Positions 9,746-18,832 of a stretch of DNA of 64,000 bases are shown here, piece after piece. Below the pieces are notes generated by a model that saw only the letters and a program-made list of their open reading frames with translations, searched no databases and was not told where the DNA came from. The position numbers were made by a program, and so were the translations under genes. The stretch's first letter is position 1, and the number at the start of each line of letters is the position of its first letter. Source of the DNA: Saprospiraceae bacterium (lineage in GTDB: Bacteria > Bacteroidota > Bacteroidia > Chitinophagales > Saprospiraceae); the NCBI GenBank assembly GCA_016710585.1, contig JADJVN010000049.1:1-64000 (forward strand), in the 5' to 3' direction.

Positions 9746-11805
9746 TGAAGTTCTTTATAATATTTGTAAGTTTCCAATTGTGATTGGACCTTTCTTTTGG
9801 ACTCTGTAATTCTATATTCATTGATTCTATTGTAATCAATTGATCTTGATTTGACATTGTCAAGTAATTGAAAGTTTACAATATCCATAATTTGCTTTTT
9901 CAAAATTGGATCATATACAGGAAATGCAATTTCGATCCTAAAGTGTAAATTTCTTTCCATCCAATCGGCAGAGGAGAGGAATATATTTTCTTCTCCATCA
10001 TGATAAAAATAATATAATCGACTATGTTCTAGATATCTATCCACGATACTCAGTCCTTCAATGTTTTCACTTAGATCTTTTTTACCTGAAACAAGGGAAC
10101 AAATACCTCGTACAAGAAGTTTAATTTTAACTCCCGCTTGTGCTGCGTCATATAACAGTTCGATCATTTCTTTGTCCTGTAAATTATTTAATTTTAAAAT
10201 AATCTTTGCAGGTTTATTTTGGAGAGCATTTTGTTTTTCAAATTCGATCATTTCTTTTAGAGCATCATTTAAATTGAATTGCCCGACAAGTAAATGTTTG
10301 AATGGAATATTTGGAAGTTTTGTGTTTTCTAAAAAATTAAAAAAACGATTTAATTCATTGCAAATTCGTTCATCACAAGTAAATAGGCCATAATCAATAT
10401 AGCTCTTTACTGTTTGCTCATGGAAGTTTCCAGTACTCAAATATGAATAGAGCTTTGTATCACCTTCAATTTTTTTATGTACCAAAGCTGCCTTAGCATG
10501 AACTTTTAGTCCTGGAAAACTGTATCTAACTTTGATTCCTTTTTTCTCCATTTCTTCACCCCAACTTAAATTTGCAGCTTCATCAAATCTAGCTTTTACT
10601 TCAATAAATATGAAAACATTTATGCCTCGAGATGCTGCTTTTACCAAAGCATCCATGATTCTAGATTTTTTGGCAATTCTGTATTGTGTAAGTTTTATTT
10701 GTGTGACATTAGGATCTGTTGCCGCATCTTCAAAAAAGCGCACCACACTTTCATATTCATGAAATGGAAAATAGAGTAAATGATCTCTTTGATCAATATT
10801 TTCAAATATATTTTTTGAATTTAATAATCCAGTGTATTTGATTGCTTTATATATTTTGTTTTTAATTTGAGGAATCTTGAATTCGGGAAAATGAAAAAAA
10901 TCAAAATTATTGTGATATCGCCCTTCAGGAGTGACATCTTTTTTTTGAATTTCTAAAAGGCTAAGAAAGTAATCTAACATGTTTTTTGGCATGTTGTCAT
11001 CATAAACCAAGCGAGAGGCTGGACCGATATTTCTTTTTAATAGACTTTTTTTTATTTTATCCAATAGGTCTCCTGTGTACTCGTCATCTATATATAATTC
11101 TGCGTCTCTAGTCAATTTTATTGAGTATGAATTATTTATCGTATAACCAGGAAATAGCCAATTCAACGAATATCTTACAATGTCGTCAAGCATGATAATT
11201 TCATGTTTATCTGAATCGGATGGTAAAATAATAAATCGTCCCACTTGGTCTGATGGGATTTTTACTACAGCTAGTTGTTCTTCTGGATTGATTTCATCTT
11301 TAGCTGTTAAACTAACAGCAAGATATAATTCAGAATTGTTTAGAAATGGTCTAACTCTTTTTTTGATTAGTAATACAGGCTGAACAAAAGGCAATAATCT
11401 TTCTTTGAAATAGGTTGATATAAACTCCTCTTGAGTCTTAGAGATTTCAGTTTCTGTGAGTAAATGAATATTATACGTTTTTAATTCGGGTATAATACTA
11501 TTTTCAAATATTTGATTGAATTCTATTAATTGTTGGTTTGTTATTTTATATAATTGACTTAATAGCTGACTTGGGTCGTATGTCAATGCACTTTTTGTTT
11601 TTTTACCTAAGCGCTTTAGATTTCTATGGCTCGCAACTCTAATTCTAAAAAATTCGCCTAAATTTGATGAGTAAATTGCTAGAAATTTAATACGTTCATA
11701 AAGTGGTACATTTTTATCTTTCGCCTCTTGTAAAACTCGATAGTTGAAATTCAACCAACTAATATCGCGGTCTAGAAATTCATAATTAGATTTATTTTCT
11801 AACAT
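9742..11805 (-). CDS. ppk1: Polyphosphate kinase 1
   Basis: A 687-residue enzyme that makes inorganic polyphosphate from ATP. The N-terminal domain starts FLDRDISWLNFNYRVLQEA. The phospholipase-D-like catalytic half carries VHAKAALVHKK, STGNFHEQTVKSYIDYGLF and YLEHSRLYYFYHDGEE, which contain the His residues of the phosphohistidine site. SSADWMERNLHFRIE lies near the end. Length and order of motifs are normal. It is the first gene of a ppk1-cutA transcript. Confidence 0.96.
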   Translation of the reverse strand: MLENKSNYEFLDRDISWLNFNYRVLQEAKDKNVPLYERIKFLAIYSSNLGEFFRIRVASHRNLKRLGKKTKSALTYDPSQLLSQLYKITNQQLIEFNQIFENSIIPELKTYNIHLLTETEISKTQEEFISTYFKERLLPFVQPVLLIKKRVRPFLNNSELYLAVSLTAKDEINPEEQLAVVKIPSDQVGRFIILPSDSDKHEIIMLDDIVRYSLNWLFPGYTINNSYSIKLTRDAELYIDDEYTGDLLDKIKKSLLKRNIGPASRLVYDDNMPKNMLDYFLSLLEIQKKDVTPEGRYHNNFDFFHFPEFKIPQIKNKIYKAIKYTGLLNSKNIFENIDQRDHLLYFPFHEYESVVRFFEDAATDPNVTQIKLTQYRIAKKSRIMDALVKAASRGINVFIFIEVKARFDEAANLSWGEEMEKKGIKVRYSFPGLKVHAKAALVHKKIEGDTKLYSYLSTGNFHEQTVKSYIDYGLFTCDERICNELNRFFNFLENTKLPNIPFKHLLVGQFNLNDALKEMIEFEKQNALQNKPAKIILKLNNLQDKEMIELLYDAAQAGVKIKLLVRGICSLVSGKKDLSENIEGLSIVDRYLEHSRLYYFYHDGEENIFLSSADWMERNLHFRIEIAFPVYDPILKKQIMDIVNFQLLDNVKSRSIDYNRINEYRITESKRKVQSQLETYKYYKELQ

Positions 11806-11969
11806 GTTTTAAATGTGCTTGATTGAGTTGAATAAATTGTGGTTCAAATTTAGAGTTATTTTCTAGTTATCCAAAATTATTTTAAGTCTCAATTTTATAA
11901 TATTGATGGCACCATTTCACTTTAATGCTATTTTAATTAATAATTTTATTGAAATGGACAAAATTGAAA

Positions 11970-13055
11970 TTATTGTGGTATGAATATTTCGCCACTCGAA
12001 TGATCTTTACTAGCTCCAGTAACTGATGCAAGAACATTGTTTTTGCCCTGAAATCGTAGCAAGCCTATGAAAGCAAAAATTAAAGCTTCCTTAAAGTTGA
12101 TAATTTTATTACTTGGCTTGATTAATTCTGATTCTATAGGAATTAATGAATTTATTTTTTTTATTAAATTAGTGTTATAACTTCCTCCTCCAGTACACAA
12201 TAATTTGAATGGCTTTTCAGCTTTAATTTTTGAAATAAATATTAGTATTTGATCTGCTACATGTGTGGAAGCCGTAGCTAAAAGATCATTTGCTGAATAT
12301 TTTTCTAGATTGATATCTTGTTTGTAATTTTCTTCAAACCATTCTCTTCCCAAACTTTTAGGATGATTAAGTTTAAAGAATTCTAACTGATTCCACTTTT
12401 CATATAACTCTGGAATAAGTTTTCCTGATTTTGCCAAAGCGCCATCAGCATCCATATTTAAGTTAATTTTATTACAAATTGCATTAAATAAAATATTGCA
12501 TGGGCCAATATCACAAGCCTCTCTAGTTCCTTTTTCGTTTCTCCATGAAATATTAGCAAATCCACCAAGATTAAGCAATAAATCATATTCTGAAAAAAGC
12601 AAATGATCTCCTATAGGGACAAGGGGTGCGCCTTGACCTCCAAGCATTACATCTTGTTGTCTAAAATTACTAATGGTGATGATTCCCAACTTTTGTGCAA
12701 TTATTCTTCCCGAACCAATTTGTAATGAAATTTTTTCTTTTGGTTTATGAAATATGGTGTGACCATGAGAAGAAATAAGATCAATTTGAAGATTATATTT
12801 CTGAATAAATTTCATTATGACTTCAGCGATATATGCACCATATTCATTGTCTAGACTTTCGATGCCTGTATTGTCTAAAAAAAATGCATTGGATAATTTG
12901 CTTTTCCAAATTTCCGAATATTCTATGGTTTCAGAATAAAGAATTTTAAATTTCCAATCCATTTCTAATGTAAATTCACATGCAGCTATATCCAGACCAT
13001 CCAATGAAGTTCCAGACATGATACCGATAACATTATATTTTTTTTGATCTGCCAA
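11970..13055 (-). CDS. anmK: Anhydro-N-acetylmuramic acid kinase
   Basis: A 361-residue sugar kinase of the ASKHA fold. It converts 1,6-anhydroMurNAc from cell-wall turnover to MurNAc-6-phosphate. The signature IGIMSGTSLDGLDIA is at the N-terminus, followed by ISSHGHTIFHKP, LNLGGFANISW, DIGPCNILFN, MDADGALAKSG and LLCTGGGSYN. The start is TTG at 13055, four bases after the paaA stop. The first in-frame ATG lies inside the SGTSLDG motif and would remove the first strand. The tight spacing suggests transcription with paaA. Confidence 0.93.
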   Translation of the reverse strand: MADQKKYNVIGIMSGTSLDGLDIAACEFTLEMDWKFKILYSETIEYSEIWKSKLSNAFFLDNTGIESLDNEYGAYIAEVIMKFIQKYNLQIDLISSHGHTIFHKPKEKISLQIGSGRIIAQKLGIITISNFRQQDVMLGGQGAPLVPIGDHLLFSEYDLLLNLGGFANISWRNEKGTREACDIGPCNILFNAICNKINLNMDADGALAKSGKLIPELYEKWNQLEFFKLNHPKSLGREWFEENYKQDINLEKYSANDLLATASTHVADQILIFISKIKAEKPFKLLCTGGGSYNTNLIKKINSLIPIESELIKPSNKIINFKEALIFAFIGLLRFQGKNNVLASVTGASKDHSSGEIFIPQ

Positions 13056-13059
13056 ATTA

Positions 13060-13998
13060 TTAAGCGACAGATTTTTCTTGTTGTACTTTTTTTAATGCAT
13101 AAGCAGTAGCAGCTTCGCGAACCCAGGCACCTTCTTCATGGGCTTTTATTCTAGCTTCAATTCTTTGTTTATTACAAGGACCATTTCCTTTTATAATATT
13201 TTTAAATTCAGTCCAATTGATCTCTCCATAATCATAATGTTTTCTATCTTCATTCCACTTTAGTTCAGGATCTGGAAGCGTCATGCCTAACAACTGAACC
13301 TGAGGAATCGTCATATCCACAAATTTTTGACGAAGTTCATCATTTGATGATCGTTTGATTTTCCAGATCATGCTTTGCTGAGAGTGAACAGATTCAGCAT
13401 CGCTTGGACCGAACATCATTAGACTAGGCCACCACCATCTATTTATGGCCTCTTGAGCCATTTTTTTCTGTATATCAGATCCTCTTGAAAGTGTAAGTAG
13501 GATATCATATCCCTGTCTTTGATGAAAACTTTCTTCCTTACATATTCTAACCATCGCTCTAGCATAAGGCCCATAAGAAGTTCTGCATAACATCACTTGA
13601 TTCATTATCGCAGCGCCATCAACCAACCAACCTATAGATCCAATATCTGCCCAATTTAAAGTTGGATAATTAAAAATACTTGAATACTTAGCTTTACCTG
13701 AATGTAAATCATCTAGCATTTGCTCTCTGCTGGTTCCAAGAGTTTCAGCTGCACAATACAGATATAATCCATGCCCTCCTTCGTCTTGCACTTTTGCCAA
13801 TAGAATGGCTTTCCTTTTTAAGCTTGGCGCTCGAGTAATCCAATTGCCTTCGGGAAGCATTCCCACTATTTCAGAATGGGCATGTTGAGATATTTGCCTT
13901 ATCAGTGTTTTTCTATATTCTTCTGGCATCCAATCTTTCGCCTCAATTTTCTCTTCGGCGTCGATTTTTGACATGAAATGTTTTTCTAACAGATCCAT
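13060..13998 (-). CDS. paaA: Phenylacetyl-CoA epoxidase catalytic subunit PaaA
   Basis: A 312-residue di-iron ferritin-like protein, the oxygenase subunit of the PaaABCE complex that epoxidises the phenylacetyl-CoA ring. Family hallmarks include PEGNWITRAPSLKRKAILL, KVQDEGGHGLYLYCAAE (Glu and His of one iron half-site), CKEESFHQRQGY (the other half-site), RWWWPSLMMFGPSD and IPQVQLLGMTLPDP. The length is normal. It follows paaE by 66 bases, but paaB, paaC and paaD are not nearby; anmK follows directly. Without the non-catalytic PaaC partner the complex would not assemble, so those genes must lie elsewhere or the pathway is decayed. Confidence 0.93.
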   Translation of the reverse strand: MDLLEKHFMSKIDAEEKIEAKDWMPEEYRKTLIRQISQHAHSEIVGMLPEGNWITRAPSLKRKAILLAKVQDEGGHGLYLYCAAETLGTSREQMLDDLHSGKAKYSSIFNYPTLNWADIGSIGWLVDGAAIMNQVMLCRTSYGPYARAMVRICKEESFHQRQGYDILLTLSRGSDIQKKMAQEAINRWWWPSLMMFGPSDAESVHSQQSMIWKIKRSSNDELRQKFVDMTIPQVQLLGMTLPDPELKWNEDRKHYDYGEINWTEFKNIIKGNGPCNKQRIEARIKAHEEGAWVREAATAYALKKVQQEKSVA

Positions 13999-14039
13999 AA
14001 ATTTAAAACGTTTGCTTGTTTAATTTGTTTTTCTATTTC

Positions 14040-15105
14040 CTATACATCATAATCAATAGAGATCTCATTTGAGCTTGGATAAGACTGACAAGTCAATATA
14101 TATCCATTGTCCACTTCGTCTTGTTCTAGACCATGAATTTACCAACATGTCTACGGTTCCTTCTAATAATTTAGCTTTGCAAGTGCAGCATACGCCACCT
14201 TTACAAGCAAAGGGTAGGGCAGAATTCTGTTTTAGCGCAGCATCAAGTATAGAGGATTCTCCATAATCAAGCTGTAGCTCATGAGTCCGACCATTTAGTT
14301 TATATTTGACATGAGCGACATTCCCTTTTCTCGAAAGAATTTTCTCTTGTTTTTTAGTATTAATTTTGGCTCCAAATAATTCTACATGTATTTTTAATGA
14401 AGGAATACCTTGTTCTAATAAATAGGTTCTACAGTCTACGATCATCTCTTCTGGACCGCAAATAAATATCTCATCTAGATCATTAATATTGAATAAAGTA
14501 TTTTTAAAAATACTTAGTTTTTGACTATTGATTCTGCCATAAAAATTCCCTTCTTCAGTTAATTCTTTAGACAAAAGAAAATTAATTTGAAAGCGTTTAA
14601 GAAATTTATTTTTTAATGCCAATAATTGTTCTTTGAAAATTATATTTTCTGTTTTTTGATTTCCGTAAAGCAATATGACATTGCTATTCAATTCTTCCTG
14701 AAGGATAGATTTTGCAATGGAGAGTATTGGTGTAATGCCACTTCCAGCTGCAATGAGCAAATATATTTTCTGATTTTCTAAATGAAGATTAGGGCTAAAT
14801 CGACCTTCAGGTGGCATGACTTCAATAAGATCTCCGCTTTGTAATTGTTCATTTGCATAGCTTGAAAATAAGCCATCCTCAACTTTTTTTACAGCTACTC
14901 TTAGTTCATTTTCAAATGGACTTGAACATATAGAATATGATCTTCTTATTTCTTCATTATTAAATGTTTTTATAAAAGTGATATATTGTCCAGGTTTGAA
15001 TTGAAATGATGTTTGATGTTCTGCAGGGATATCTAAAGCAATGGAGACACAATCCTTAGTCTCTTTAATGATATTTTTTATTTTTAAAATAAATTTGTCT
15101 GACAT
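14040..15105 (-). pseudogene. paaE: Phenylacetyl-CoA epoxidase reductase PaaE, frameshifted near the 3' end
   Basis: An electron-transfer subunit with an FAD/NAD(P)-binding ferredoxin-reductase module (RRSYSICSSP for FAD; LLIAAGSGITPILSIA and FICGPEEMI for NAD(P)H) and a C-terminal plant-type [2Fe-2S] domain. Three of the four cluster cysteines are seen in FACKGGVCCTC, about residue 300. The open frame runs to 14065 with a meaningless tail (SWSRTRRSGQW). Skipping one base near 14133-14140 gives VNHGLEQDEVDNGYILTCQS then YPSSNEISIDYDV and TAG at 14040-14042. That restores the fourth Cys (LTCQS) and the usual family ending. One extra T in the GTAAATTCATGG stretch explains it. A working protein requires the corrected frame. 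Confidence 0.88.
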
Positions 15106-15158
15106 AATAGCTTAATTTGAGTAATAAATAAAGTCAGTTCTATGTTTATATTAAGTAC

Positions 15159-15166
15159 CAAACTTA
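15159..15166 (-). promoter_or_regulatory. -7 promoter element of paaE-paaA
   Basis: On the minus strand the sequence reads TAAGTTTG, an exact TAnnTTTG match, about 54 bases upstream of the paaE ATG. No good -33 TTG was found, so support is partial. Confidence 0.35.
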
Positions 15167-15296
15167 GGCAAATTTAAGAGAAAATTAGCTTAAAATTTAT
15201 ATAGAAATTTCATTTATGTGTAAATTATTGAAAACAAGAGTTTTAAGTATTAAAAATAAAATTCAATTTAATTCGTTAAATTTAGACAAAGCAAAT

Positions 15297-15304
15297 TATC
15301 TTTG
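15297..15304 (+). promoter_or_regulatory. -7 promoter element of exbB-exbD
   Basis: TATCTTTG matches TAnnTTTG exactly, 71 bases before the exbB ATG. A weak TTA-type -33 sequence lies about 18-19 bases upstream. Confidence 0.5.
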
Positions 15305-15375
15305 CGTATTAAATTTTGATCTCTTAAGGATCAATGTGTAAATTCTATAAGTAAAATTTAAAAACTCAAAACTTT

Positions 15376-16062
15376 ATGTTTCTCAATTTATTGCTACAAA
15401 TTGATACTGCGACTACAGGAACAAGCATCGCTTCCCAAAGTATTTTGGAAATAATACTTAGCAGTGGAACAGTTGGTGTCGTTATCATCGGGATACAATT
15501 AATTCTTACTATAATATCTATTTACATTTTTATTGAAAGATGGCTTACTATAGGAGCTGTCATTAAGGAGGATGAGCGAGTCATGCAAAATCTTCGCTCT
15601 AATATTTCTTCAGGGAATATTGCCGCGATACAAGGGATTTGTGCATCAAGTGATACACCATTAGCGAGAATGGTTGAAAAAGGACTCTCTAGATTGGGAA
15701 GGCCTATGCCCGAAATAGAAAGTGCCATAGAAAATGTTGGTCGAGTAGAGACTTTTAGATTAGAAAAGAAGATAAATTATTTATCTCTTATTGCGCGATT
15801 AGCACCAATGTTTGGATTTTTGGGTACAATTCTTGGGGTTATCAAGATATTTTATGATATATCTTTAACAGATAATTTATCGATAGGTGTTATCTCCAGT
15901 GGATTATATCAGAAGATGATGACTTCAGCTGGTGGCTTGGGCGTAGGTATGATTGCCTTATTAGGGTATTATTTTCTTACGATGATGTTAGATGAGGAAG
16001 TAAATAAATTGGAAAGAAGCAGTATTGAATTTATGGATATGCTTCATACACCTGTTAAGTAA
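15376..16062 (+). CDS. exbB: MotA/TolQ/ExbB proton channel family protein
   Basis: A 228-residue inner-membrane protein with three membrane helices: about residues 33-52 (VGVVIIGIQLILTIISIYIF), about 137-160 (LIARLAPMFGFLGTILGVIKIF) and about 185-205 (SAGGLGVGMIALLGYYFL). The second helix has the APMFGFLGTILG signature, and the cytoplasmic loop has EKGLSRLGRP. With ExbD it forms the proton-driven motor that energises TonB-type outer-membrane transport or gliding. The exbD start follows after 17 bases. No tonB is visible nearby. Confidence 0.92.
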   Translation: MFLNLLLQIDTATTGTSIASQSILEIILSSGTVGVVIIGIQLILTIISIYIFIERWLTIGAVIKEDERVMQNLRSNISSGNIAAIQGICASSDTPLARMVEKGLSRLGRPMPEIESAIENVGRVETFRLEKKINYLSLIARLAPMFGFLGTILGVIKIFYDISLTDNLSIGVISSGLYQKMMTSAGGLGVGMIALLGYYFLTMMLDEEVNKLERSSIEFMDMLHTPVK

Positions 16063-16079
16063 TCTTTCAAAATTTATCT

Positions 16080-16480
16080 ATGAATATTCGCGGTAAAAAA
16101 GGAAGAGAAGGAGCTGAATTGAGTGTGGAGTCATTGAATGACATTATGTTCTTTTGCTTTTGTTTTTCTTGATCGTTTCCACTTTGGCAAATCCCAATGT
16201 TATTAAGTTGATGCTGCCATCTTCAAAACAGTCAGAACAGACTAGTAAGAAACCAATAAGTATATCTGTAACAAAGGATAAGAGATATTATATAGAAAAA
16301 CAAGAGGTTCCTTTTGATCAACTAGATGCTAAATTAAAGACATATCTGAAGCGAGATGAAGATTTGACAATTGTGCTTAGATTAGATCAAACACTTAATA
16401 TTCAGGATCTAACAGATGTATTACAAATTGGATTGAACAACCATGCAAAAATGGTACTTGCCACAGAAAGAACCAAATAA
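16080..16480 (+). pseudogene. exbD: ExbD/TolR biopolymer transport protein, frameshifted in its membrane helix
   Basis: Translation from ATG 16080 gives MNIRGKKGREGAELSVESLN then DIMFF, the classical ExbD N-terminus with the proton-carrying Asp at the start of the helix, and then runs off into CFCFS-stop. The -1 frame continues LLLFFLIVSTLANPNVIKL. A single missing T in the TTCTTTTGC run (16149-16156) restores a normal DIMFFLLLFFLIVSTLANP helix and a 133-residue protein. The downstream part alone, starting at TTG 16154, would lack the essential Asp and the N-terminus. The periplasmic domain (ISVTKDKRYYIEKQEV to HAKMVLATERTK) is intact. A sequencing error is the simplest explanation. Confidence 0.87.
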
Positions 16481-16485
16481 GCTTA

Positions 16486-17109
16486 TTAGCTATCAAACAT
16501 ACGAAATTCGCCATTTAGATTAAGTCTATCTATCCAATTTAATCTTTGTTTTGTATTGTATATCATTTTTTGAATTTGTTTGATAATAAATTCTAGCCTT
16601 TTATTCTCGCTGTTTATTGTTGAGAAATGATATTCATCTTCAAGTGAAAGTCCAATATAATGGCCTACTTGATAGCTAGAGAAAAGTTGCCAATTGATTT
16701 CATGATAAGGCTTGACATTGTTTAAATAACAGAGTTCTTTAAAAAGCTTTTCGATAATAATTGTTTTATCTTCTTCACTTGCTCTATCATTTATAAATTC
16801 AGTAAAATTTATAGAGGCATATTTTTTTTCTGTACTGGAATATAAAATTTTATCGACCTGAATAAGTTGAAGACAGTTGATTACAATATCCATTCTACCG
16901 TCCTCATATACTTTCATTATTTTTGATAGTCTGACATGTGATGCAACTTCCTGTAAATTGTTTTTTATAATTGGACAAATGCAAAATGAAATACTGTGTT
17001 TTTCACAATCTAAAATCAGCTCTTTATATTTTTCTTCGAAGATGTGTAGTCTCACATCTTCGTCTGGGAAGATCACAATGGGTAAAGGGAAGACAGGAAT
17101 TGAATTCAT
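16486..17109 (-). CDS. LON peptidase substrate-binding (N-terminal) domain protein
   Basis: A 207-residue protein matching the Lon N domain alone (PF02190): IPVFPLPIVIFPDEDVRLHI then FEEKYKELI at the start, VRLSKIMKVYEDGRMDIVINCLQLI in the middle and a helical C-terminus. It has no ATPase or protease domain, so it is one of the stand-alone Lon-N proteins, possibly binding unfolded substrates. It starts 4 bases after the pepT stop on the same strand, so translation is probably coupled. Confidence 0.85.
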   Translation of the reverse strand: MNSIPVFPLPIVIFPDEDVRLHIFEEKYKELILDCEKHSISFCICPIIKNNLQEVASHVRLSKIMKVYEDGRMDIVINCLQLIQVDKILYSSTEKKYASINFTEFINDRASEEDKTIIIEKLFKELCYLNNVKPYHEINWQLFSSYQVGHYIGLSLEDEYHFSTINSENKRLEFIIKQIQKMIYNTKQRLNWIDRLNLNGEFRMFDS

Positions 17110-17113
17110 GTTC

Positions 17114-18355
17114 TTAGGAATTTGCTTCCCAAATATTACAAATCCTTATAATAACTTCTGCAGCTTTTTCCATATCTTGAACGGTAGTCCATTCTTTCTT
17201 TGAATGGATACCATGCTCTCCTGCAAAAATATTTGGACATGGTAATCCCATGAATGAAAGGCGAGAGCCATCAGTTCCACCTCTTATGATACCTTGACGT
17301 AGAGGAATACCAGCCTCTTGAATTGCTTGTACTGCATAACTCATTACTTGGGGATGATTGACAAGGACTTCCTTCATGTTTCTGTATTGTTCTGTTTGGT
17401 TTAAGGTGTATTTTGAATTAGGATAATTGATGATAACTTTTTCACAAGTATCCTTCAACACTTTGACATGATCATTTAATTTTGATGTAACAAAATCTCT
17501 GATTATAAAATCGATTTTTGCTGATTCTAATTGTGCTTCAAGTTTCATTGGGTGTATGAATCCTTCTTTATGCTCTGTTGTTTCAGGCGAAAGTTTATCC
17601 TTTGGTAAAGCAGCAATAATTTCACTTGCTATTTTTATAGCATTCTCCATTCTATTTTTCGCATATCCTGGATGCGTGCTGACACCTGTAATGATCACGG
17701 AGCAAGCATCCGCAGAAAATGTTTCATCTTCCAGATAACCTACATCACCACTATCCATTGTGTAGCAATAATCTGCGGCTAGTTTTTTAAGATCTACATG
17801 ATTCACACCTCTGCCTATCTCTTCATCTGTGGTGAATAAAGCTTTTATTATACCATGTTTAATTTGTGGATTTCGGTGTAAAAATATCAACGCTTCCATG
17901 ATAGCTGTAATACCTGATTTGTCATCTGAACCAAGTAAAGTTAAACCACTGGCAGTGATGATATCTTGTCCTGTTTTATGAAGTAATTCAGGAAATTCTG
18001 AAACTGAGATTTTAATACTAGGATCATCAGGCAATATTATATCTTCTCCTTGGTAATTTTTGTGTAGAATAGGCTTTACATTTGTTCCACTACAATCAGG
18101 GGCAGTATCCATATGGGCACAAAAACAAATGGTAGCTAAATTTTTTTCACTATTTGATGGTAATTCAGCATAAATATATCCAAATTGATCTTGTTCAACT
18201 TTTATGCCTTCAACTTTTAATTCATTAAGTAATAAATTGCTTAGATTTTTTTGTTTTTCAGTTGAAGGAGAAGTATTAGAGTATGGATCTGCTTGTGTAT
18301 CGATTTCTGCATATCTAATAAATCTCTCAGCCAAGCTTGGAAAATTAAAATTCAT
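17114..18355 (-). CDS. pepT: Peptidase T (tripeptide aminopeptidase, M20)
   Basis: A 413-residue cytoplasmic zinc aminopeptidase that removes the N-terminal residue from tripeptides. The first metal His is in FCAHMDTAPD, the bridging Asp in LLGSDDKSGI, the catalytic Glu pair in FTTDEEIGRG, and the third ligand in YTMDSGDVGYLEDE. ITGVSTHPGYAKNRMENAIKIA marks the lid domain, and IRGGTDGSRLSFMGLPCPNIFAGEHGIHS the C-terminal metal site. All motifs are intact and the length is normal. Confidence 0.96.
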   Translation of the reverse strand: MNFNFPSLAERFIRYAEIDTQADPYSNTSPSTEKQKNLSNLLLNELKVEGIKVEQDQFGYIYAELPSNSEKNLATICFCAHMDTAPDCSGTNVKPILHKNYQGEDIILPDDPSIKISVSEFPELLHKTGQDIITASGLTLLGSDDKSGITAIMEALIFLHRNPQIKHGIIKALFTTDEEIGRGVNHVDLKKLAADYCYTMDSGDVGYLEDETFSADACSVIITGVSTHPGYAKNRMENAIKIASEIIAALPKDKLSPETTEHKEGFIHPMKLEAQLESAKIDFIIRDFVTSKLNDHVKVLKDTCEKVIINYPNSKYTLNQTEQYRNMKEVLVNHPQVMSYAVQAIQEAGIPLRQGIIRGGTDGSRLSFMGLPCPNIFAGEHGIHSKKEWTTVQDMEKAAEVIIRICNIWEANS

Positions 18356-18428
18356 GATTTTTTGTTGTAAAAATAGAAATATTTTTTGTCTATTTCAAAA
18401 CAGATTGAATTCTATTTGTTGATTAGAA

Positions 18429-18830
18429 GTGGTCAGGGATCAAATTATTGTCTTTTTTGATGGAGAATGCATTTTCTGTAATCGTATTGTCTTATATTTA
18501 ATGCAATGTGATAAAAAAAATCGTTTGCTATTTTCAAGTTTACAAGGACATTTATTTGAATCTTTACGAGTTAAATATGGGTTAAAAAATGATATTAATT
18601 CTATAGTTGTCGAACAGAATGAGTTATTTTATTTTAAATCTGAGGCTGTGATAATTATATTGAATTCTTTGCCATTTAGATTTAGATTATTGGGTCGAAT
18701 TTTAAATTTAATTCCAATCGTTTTAATGAACCGTGTCTATGATTTAATTGCAAAAAATAGATCAATGTTTTATAGAAAAAAATGTGATTTAAATAATTTT
18801 ACAAAATTTAACAATAAAATTTTGGAATAA
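18429..18830 (+). CDS. DCC family thiol-disulfide oxidoreductase-like protein (DUF393)
   Basis: A 133-residue protein whose N-terminus FFDGECIFCNRIVLYLM carries the DxxCxxC motif of the DUF393/DCC family (thioredoxin-like fold). The rest (LLFSSLQGHLFESL, FRLLGRILNLIPIVLMNRVYDLIAKNR) matches the family. The start is GTG at 18429. The NADH dehydrogenase gene follows after 2 bases on the same strand. A redox role is inferred from the CxxC motif and the neighbour. Confidence 0.85.
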   Translation: MVRDQIIVFFDGECIFCNRIVLYLMQCDKKNRLLFSSLQGHLFESLRVKYGLKNDINSIVVEQNELFYFKSEAVIIILNSLPFRFRLLGRILNLIPIVLMNRVYDLIAKNRSMFYRKKCDLNNFTKFNNKILE

Positions 18831-18832
18831 GA

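Noticed and set aside
16146..16160. Programmed -1 frameshifting in exbD
   Set aside because: No canonical X-XXY-YYZ heptamer in the zero frame and no obvious downstream hairpin; a missing T is simpler.
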